8,739 nucleotides of DNA from positions 1-8,739 of the forward strand of contig JAFAED010000174.1 of assembly GCA_023424275.1 (NCBI GenBank). Direction: 5' to 3'. This document shows, one piece after another, positions 6,292 to 8,739 of this stretch; position 1 is the stretch's first letter; each line of letters starts with the position of its first letter. A program made the translations under genes and the position numbers. Under the pieces are notes generated by a model. The model had not been told where the DNA came from. It saw only the letters and a list, made by a program, of their open reading frames with translations, and did not search any database. This DNA is from Pseudomonadota bacterium. Its GTDB lineage: Bacteria; Pseudomonadota; Alphaproteobacteria; Sphingomonadales; Sphingomonadaceae.

Positions 6292-6312
6292 GCGATAACA
6301 GTTATCGCGATA
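6292..6312. promoter_or_regulatory. Candidate OhrR/MarR operator O1 at the hydrolase promoter
   Basis: GCGATAACAGTTATCGC (6292-6308) is a perfect 8+1+8 inverted repeat, the size expected for a MarR-family dimer site. It overlaps a second palindrome, TATCGCGATA (6303-6312). On the minus strand a possible promoter for the hydrolase, TGGACA (6347-6342), 17 nt, TATCTG (6324-6319), would start transcription near 6312, inside these repeats. A bound dimer would therefore block hydrolase transcription. Confidence 0.55.
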
Positions 6313-6355
6313 TCTAAGCAGATAGGGTGATTCGTACCCTCTGTCCAGCGGAAAT

Positions 6356-6367
6356 ATATCGCGATAT
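6356..6367. promoter_or_regulatory. Candidate OhrR/MarR operator O2 near the regulator's own promoter
   Basis: ATATCGCGATAT is a perfect 12-bp palindrome that repeats the TATCGCGATA core of O1; the two cores are 54 bp apart centre to centre, about five helical turns. It lies just upstream of the probable -10 box of the regulator gene, in the expected -35 zone, as in an autorepressed MarR gene. Confidence 0.5.
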
Positions 6368-6388
6368 TTATTTTTGCGATCGGGGTGC

Positions 6389-6394
6389 TATATT
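6389..6394 (+). promoter_or_regulatory. Probable -10 box of the OhrR/MarR gene
   Basis: TATATT matches the -10 consensus at five of six positions and lies 24 nt before the regulator's ATG. The corresponding -35 is poor (TTTATT at 6367-6372, 16-nt spacing) and abuts palindrome O2. CGGAG at 6406-6410 is the ribosome binding site, 7 nt before ATG 6418. Confidence 0.4.
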
Positions 6395-6417
6395 AAGAGG
6401 CGAAACGGAGCCTCAAG

Positions 6418-6894
6418 ATGACCACAGCCAATCCCCCGGTGCCGCTGGACGACCAGCTTTGCTACGCAATCTATTCCGCCGGCATCGCGGTGCAGCGCGC
6501 CTATAAGCCGCTGCTCGACGAGCTGGGGCTCACCTATTCCCAATATCTGGTACTTAACATCCTTTGGCGCGAAGACGGGCAGGCGGTCGGCCGGATCGCC
6601 GACCAGCTCGCGCTGGAATCGAGTACGTTGACGCCCTTGCTCAAGCGTCTCGAGACAGCCGGGTTGGTTCGCCGGACGCGCAATCCATCAAACGAACGCC
6701 AGGTGGTCGTTGCGTTGACGGATGCTGGGCGCGCCCTCAAATCGAAGGCTGGCTGTCTCGGCGACGCCCTGCTGATCGCCTCGGGGCAATCGCCTGCCGC
6801 CCTTGCCGATCTCAACAGGGACATCAAGGCCTTGCGCGATGCCGTCTATGCCCATGTGGGCGGCTGGGACCTGACGGCTCCGCCGAGCGTCTGA
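6418..6894 (+). CDS. ohrR: OhrR-type MarR-family transcriptional regulator (organic-peroxide sensing)
   Basis: A 158-aa winged-helix repressor. The N-terminus LDDQLCYAIYSAGIAVQRAY is diagnostic for OhrR: the reactive Cys15 is paired with Tyr19 and Tyr29, residues that in Bacillus subtilis OhrR hydrogen-bond the cysteine and sense hydroperoxides. LTYSQYLVLNILW (38-50), the recognition-helix segment LALESSTLTPLLKRLETAGLV (64-84) and the wing RRTRNPSNERQVVVALTDAG follow in the usual order. A second cysteine, Cys113, lies in the C-terminal dimer helix; in two-Cys OhrR proteins such as that of Xanthomonas a distal cysteine forms a disulphide with the sensor, but its position here differs somewhat. 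The usual partner gene ohr is absent; the divergent neighbour is an exported hydrolase. It probably represses that gene and itself through the palindromes at 6292-6312 and 6356-6367. The symbol denotes family type, not proven orthology. It converges with the LysR gene, 13 nt apart. Confidence 0.85.
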   Translation: MTTANPPVPLDDQLCYAIYSAGIAVQRAYKPLLDELGLTYSQYLVLNILWREDGQAVGRIADQLALESSTLTPLLKRLETAGLVRRTRNPSNERQVVVALTDAGRALKSKAGCLGDALLIASGQSPAALADLNRDIKALRDAVYAHVGGWDLTAPPSV

Positions 6895-6907
6895 GGGGCA
6901 GCGGCAT

Positions 6908-7840
6908 TCAAGACGGCGCGGCGCCCCGGAGGCCGCGATTACGCCCTGCTGCCAGCTCGCGCGCCAATGTCAGAAAGGCTGCCAGCCCGGCTGACGGATG
7001 TCGCCGGCCGGGGTAATAGAAGCAAAGACCGGGGAAGGGCGGCGTCCAGTCCTCGAGCAGGCGGACCAGCGATCCGTCCTCGATGGCATCCATCACATCC
7101 TGTTCGAAAAAGAAGCCGATGCCGAGGCCCGCGCGGACCGCGGCGCGCGATAGCGGGAGATCGTCGAAGGTCATCGGGCCGCTTACCTCGACCTGCGCCA
7201 CATCGCCGCCCTTCTCGAAATGCCAGCGGTAGAGCGAGCCATCGGGCAAGCGGACCCGAATGCAGGCGTGGCCGAGAAGATCGGTTGGCACCAGTGGACG
7301 CGATCGCGCCCCCAGATAGGCCGGCGCCGCGACGACAGCGAAGCGCTGGGGCTCGCCGAGCGATAGCGCGATCATGTCGGAGGGGACGAGGGAGGCGACG
7401 CGGACGCCGAGATCGAAGCCTTCGGCGACGATGTCGCGCAGCTGCCCTTCGGTCACCAGGTCGACATGCATATCCGGGTAGCGGCAAGAATATTCGAGGA
7501 GCAGGTCGGTGAAAGCCGGCGAGCGCGCGGCGAAGGGCGGCGCGTTGATCCGCAGCGTGCCCGTCGGTGTGTCGCGACGCTCTCGGACGATCTCGATCGC
7601 CTCGCGCACGTCCTGGAGCGACGGCCCGAGACGATCGACGAAGATGCGCCCCGCGTCGGTTAGCGCCACGCTTCGCGTTGTCCGGTTGAATAGGCGCACG
7701 CCAAGCTCGGCCTCGATCCGCGCGATCATGTGACTGAGCGCCGTTGTCGACATCCCGAGATCGATGGCAGCCTGCCGAAAGGATGTGCGCCGAGCGACGG
7801 CCAGCACAGCGTCAAAATCTCGAAGTGCAAACCGAGACAT
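6908..7840 (-). CDS. LysR-family transcriptional regulator
   Basis: A 310-aa LysR-type protein of normal length. The N-terminal winged helix-turn-helix covers about residues 5-63 and shows the family pattern [32 protein letters not shown] and [11 protein letters not shown] linker helix follows to about 90. The effector-binding domain starts at [14 protein letters not shown] (94-107) and extends to about 295; [13 protein letters not shown] is the usual late segment. The inducer is not predictable. AAGGAG precedes the ATG by 8 nt. It is divergent from the NTF2-like/SDR pair across 99 bp, the classic arrangement in which a LysR protein controls its neighbour genes and itself. An imperfect inverted repeat at 7877-7895 is a candidate site. 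Its 3' end meets the OhrR-type gene tail to tail with no terminator visible in the 13-nt gap, so the transcripts probably overlap. Confidence 0.93.
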   Translation of the reverse strand: MSRFALRDFDAVLAVARRTSFRQAAIDLGMSTTALSHMIARIEAELGVRLFNRTTRSVALTDAGRIFVDRLGPSLQDVREAIEIVRERRDTPTGTLRINAPPFAARSPAFTDLLLEYSCRYPDMHVDLVTEGQLRDIVAEGFDLGVRVASLVPSDMIALSLGEPQRFAVVAAPAYLGARSRPLVPTDLLGHACIRVRLPDGSLYRWHFEKGGDVAQVEVSGPMTFDDLPLSRAAVRAGLGIGFFFEQDVMDAIEDGSLVRLLEDWTPPFPGLCFYYPGRRHPSAGLAAFLTLARELAAGRNRGLRGAAPS

Positions 7841-7876
7841 TATCCCGACTCCTTCATTATCTCATCCAGGATTAGC

Positions 7877-7895
7877 CCACTTCTCGGAAGAGTGG
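7877..7895. promoter_or_regulatory. Candidate LysR binding site
   Basis: CCACT-N9-AGTGG is an inverted repeat with 7 of 9 positions per arm matching, centred at 7886 in the divergent 99-bp region. It lies 37 nt from the LysR start and 45 nt from the NTF2-like start. The T to A spacing is 9, not the classical T-N11-A, so the assignment is tentative. Confidence 0.35.
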
Positions 7896-7939
7896 TCGAT
7901 GCCTAGGTTTGACGCAAGCCCAAGCTAAGGAGACCCGTC

Positions 7940-8332
7940 ATGCCAAGCCCAGATACCGCCCAAGCCCGTTCCGGCGCCGATGAGCAAATAAACCCCGACG
8001 CGCTGGTTGCAGCGTTACCCACGCCCATCGCAGACTATATCGCAGCCAATGCTCGGCTCGATGTAGACGAAATGCTGAAGCCTTTCGCCGCCGATGCGGT
8101 CCTCATCGACATTGGCCGCCGCCTCGAGGGCCATGCCGAGCTTCGAACCTTGTTTGAAGAGGAAGTCGTGGCGGTAAAGGCGATCTTCACGCCGGATAGC
8201 GTTCGCCAAGAGCAGGGCAAGGTCGTGGTAGAGGGTCCCGCCCATGGCGAGTTCAAGGGCAGCCCGATCCGTTTCACCTACGCGTTCACGCTCGAGAATG
8301 ACGCGATCCAGACGCTGGAGATCACGATATGA
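7940..8332 (+). CDS. NTF2-like / SnoaL-type nuclear transport factor 2 family protein
   Basis: A 130-aa soluble protein with the NTF2-like cone fold. After a 25-residue polar start, the helix IADYIAANARLDVDEMLKPFAADAVLIDIGRRLEGHAEL carries the typical pattern of this family: an early helix, an FAxDAVxxD turn around residues 49-55, and xxGHAEL around 62-66 before the next helix. The C-terminal strands are GKVVVEGPAHGEF, IRFTYAFTLENDAIQTLEI. Members include SnoaL-like cyclases, ketosteroid isomerase-like enzymes and binding proteins; no specific catalytic pair stands out, so the reaction is open. AAGGAGA at 7927-7933 lies 6 nt before the ATG and is the strongest ribosome binding site in the window. 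The TGA overlaps the next gene's ATG as ATGA, which indicates translational coupling to the SDR. Control by the divergent LysR protein is likely. Confidence 0.85.
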   Translation: MPSPDTAQARSGADEQINPDALVAALPTPIADYIAANARLDVDEMLKPFAADAVLIDIGRRLEGHAELRTLFEEEVVAVKAIFTPDSVRQEQGKVVVEGPAHGEFKGSPIRFTYAFTLENDAIQTLEITI

Positions 8333-8739
8333 GCGTCCAGGCAGATCCGAACGAGTTTGCTGGCAAGCGCGTCGTCGTCAGCGGCGGCACCAAGGGTCTC
8401 GGCCGCGCCACCGTTGCGCGCTTTCTCGCCGGCGGCGCCCGGGTGATGACCGCCGCCCGCGCGAACCCTGAGCCCATGGGCGGAGTAGAGTTTGTTCGAG
8501 CCGACCTGACGACGGCCGAAGGCGGAGACATGCTGGCCGCAGCGGCGCTCGCGCAAATGGGCGGCGTCGACATCCTCGCCCATGTGATCGGCGGTTCCTC
8601 GTCGCCAGGAGGCGGTTTCGCTGCCTTGACGGACGATCATTGGCTCGCGGAGTTAAACCTCAATCTCATGGCGACGGTGCGGCTTGATCGCCTTCTCGTT
8701 CCGCAGATGATCGAGCGCGGCGCCGGCACGGTCGTACAC
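8329..8739 (+). CDS. SDR-family oxidoreductase, 3' part beyond the window
   Basis: The first 137 residues of a short-chain dehydrogenase/reductase; the frame is open to the last base. The Rossmann motif is VSGGTKGLG (17-25), with Ser replacing the usual Thr at the start of TGxxxGxG. Asp59 in VRADLT is the adenine-binding position. Where classical SDRs read NNAG, this protein has HVIGGSSSPGGGF (85-97), a variant that I recognise from a subgroup of bacterial SDRs. An Asn-rich segment ELNLNLMATVRLDR (108-121) holds the helix Asn of the catalytic tetrad. The Ser and YxxxK residues would lie past the window. An NAD(P)-dependent oxidation or reduction is expected, with unknown substrate. The start overlaps the NTF2-like stop (ATGA), so both are made from one message and probably act in one pathway under the LysR regulator. 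Confidence 0.9.
   Translation, partial: MSVQADPNEFAGKRVVVSGGTKGLGRATVARFLAGGARVMTAARANPEPMGGVEFVRADLTTAEGGDMLAAAALAQMGGVDILAHVIGGSSSPGGGFAALTDDHWLAELNLNLMATVRLDRLLVPQMIERGAGTVVH

Noticed and set aside
6311..6340. Small inverted repeats TATCT-N4-AGATA and AGGGT-N7-ACCCT between the two palindromes
   Set aside because: Five-base arms are expected by chance in such a region, and they do not share the GCGATA half-site of the stronger repeats.
6967..7512. Arg-rich open frames on both strands inside the LysR gene
   Set aside because: They are shadows of the LysR coding frame, which matches the family from end to end.
1..8739. CRISPR array, insertion sequence, tRNA/rRNA, phage or toxin-antitoxin genes
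   Set aside because: I looked on both strands and found no regularly spaced repeats, transposase motifs, tRNA-like folds or recognisable antitoxin pairs.

Overview
The window looks like chromosomal accessory DNA from an alphaproteobacterium, most probably a sphingomonad (Sphingomonas, Sphingobium or Sphingopyxis type). The base composition is high in GC and start codons include TTG. Two small genes at 1212-1594 have sequences of a kind I associate with Sphingomonadales hypothetical proteins. A possible EcfG-like promoter precedes one of them. This assignment rests on family recognition, not on a search.

Layout, left to right. (1) 1-62 may hold the last residues of an upstream gene, possibly a short-chain dehydrogenase. 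(2) An exported alpha/beta hydrolase of the BD-FAE / carboxylesterase type lies at 228-1106 (+); it has lost the usual catalytic acid. (3) Facing it on the minus strand are two small, easily missed genes, 1457-1594 (45 aa, Lys/Ala/Ser rich) and 1212-1382 (56 aa, helical). (4) A second exported hydrolase of the BAAT/acyl-CoA thioesterase type is at 1754-2740 (+), followed by a DNA-3-methyladenine glycosylase at 2826-3413 (+). (5) A GC-rich hairpin separates these from a convergent GMC flavoprotein oxidoreductase at 3606-5228 (-). (6) A third exported hydrolase, 5465-6274 (-), is transcribed divergently from an OhrR-type MarR regulator, 6418-6894 (+). Their shared 143-bp intergenic region carries several TATCGC/GCGATA half-sites. 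(7) A LysR regulator, 6908-7840 (-), is divergent from an NTF2/SnoaL-like protein, 7940-8332 (+), whose stop overlaps (ATGA) the start of an SDR oxidoreductase that runs off the end (8329->8739).

Functionally this is a small-molecule oxidation and hydrolysis neighbourhood: three secreted hydrolases, one flavin and one probable NAD(P)-dependent oxidoreductase, and two local transcription factors. The clearest regulatory unit is the redox-type OhrR/MarR protein beside the exported hydrolase. OhrR has Cys15, Tyr19 and Tyr29 at the same residue numbers as I recall for the Bacillus subtilis protein, but its neighbour is a hydrolase, not an ohr peroxidase gene. I see no transposase, integrase, CRISPR array, tRNA, rRNA or phage gene. 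Nothing here is clearly a wholly new multi-gene system. The OhrR-hydrolase pair and the two small genes are the best candidates for follow-up.
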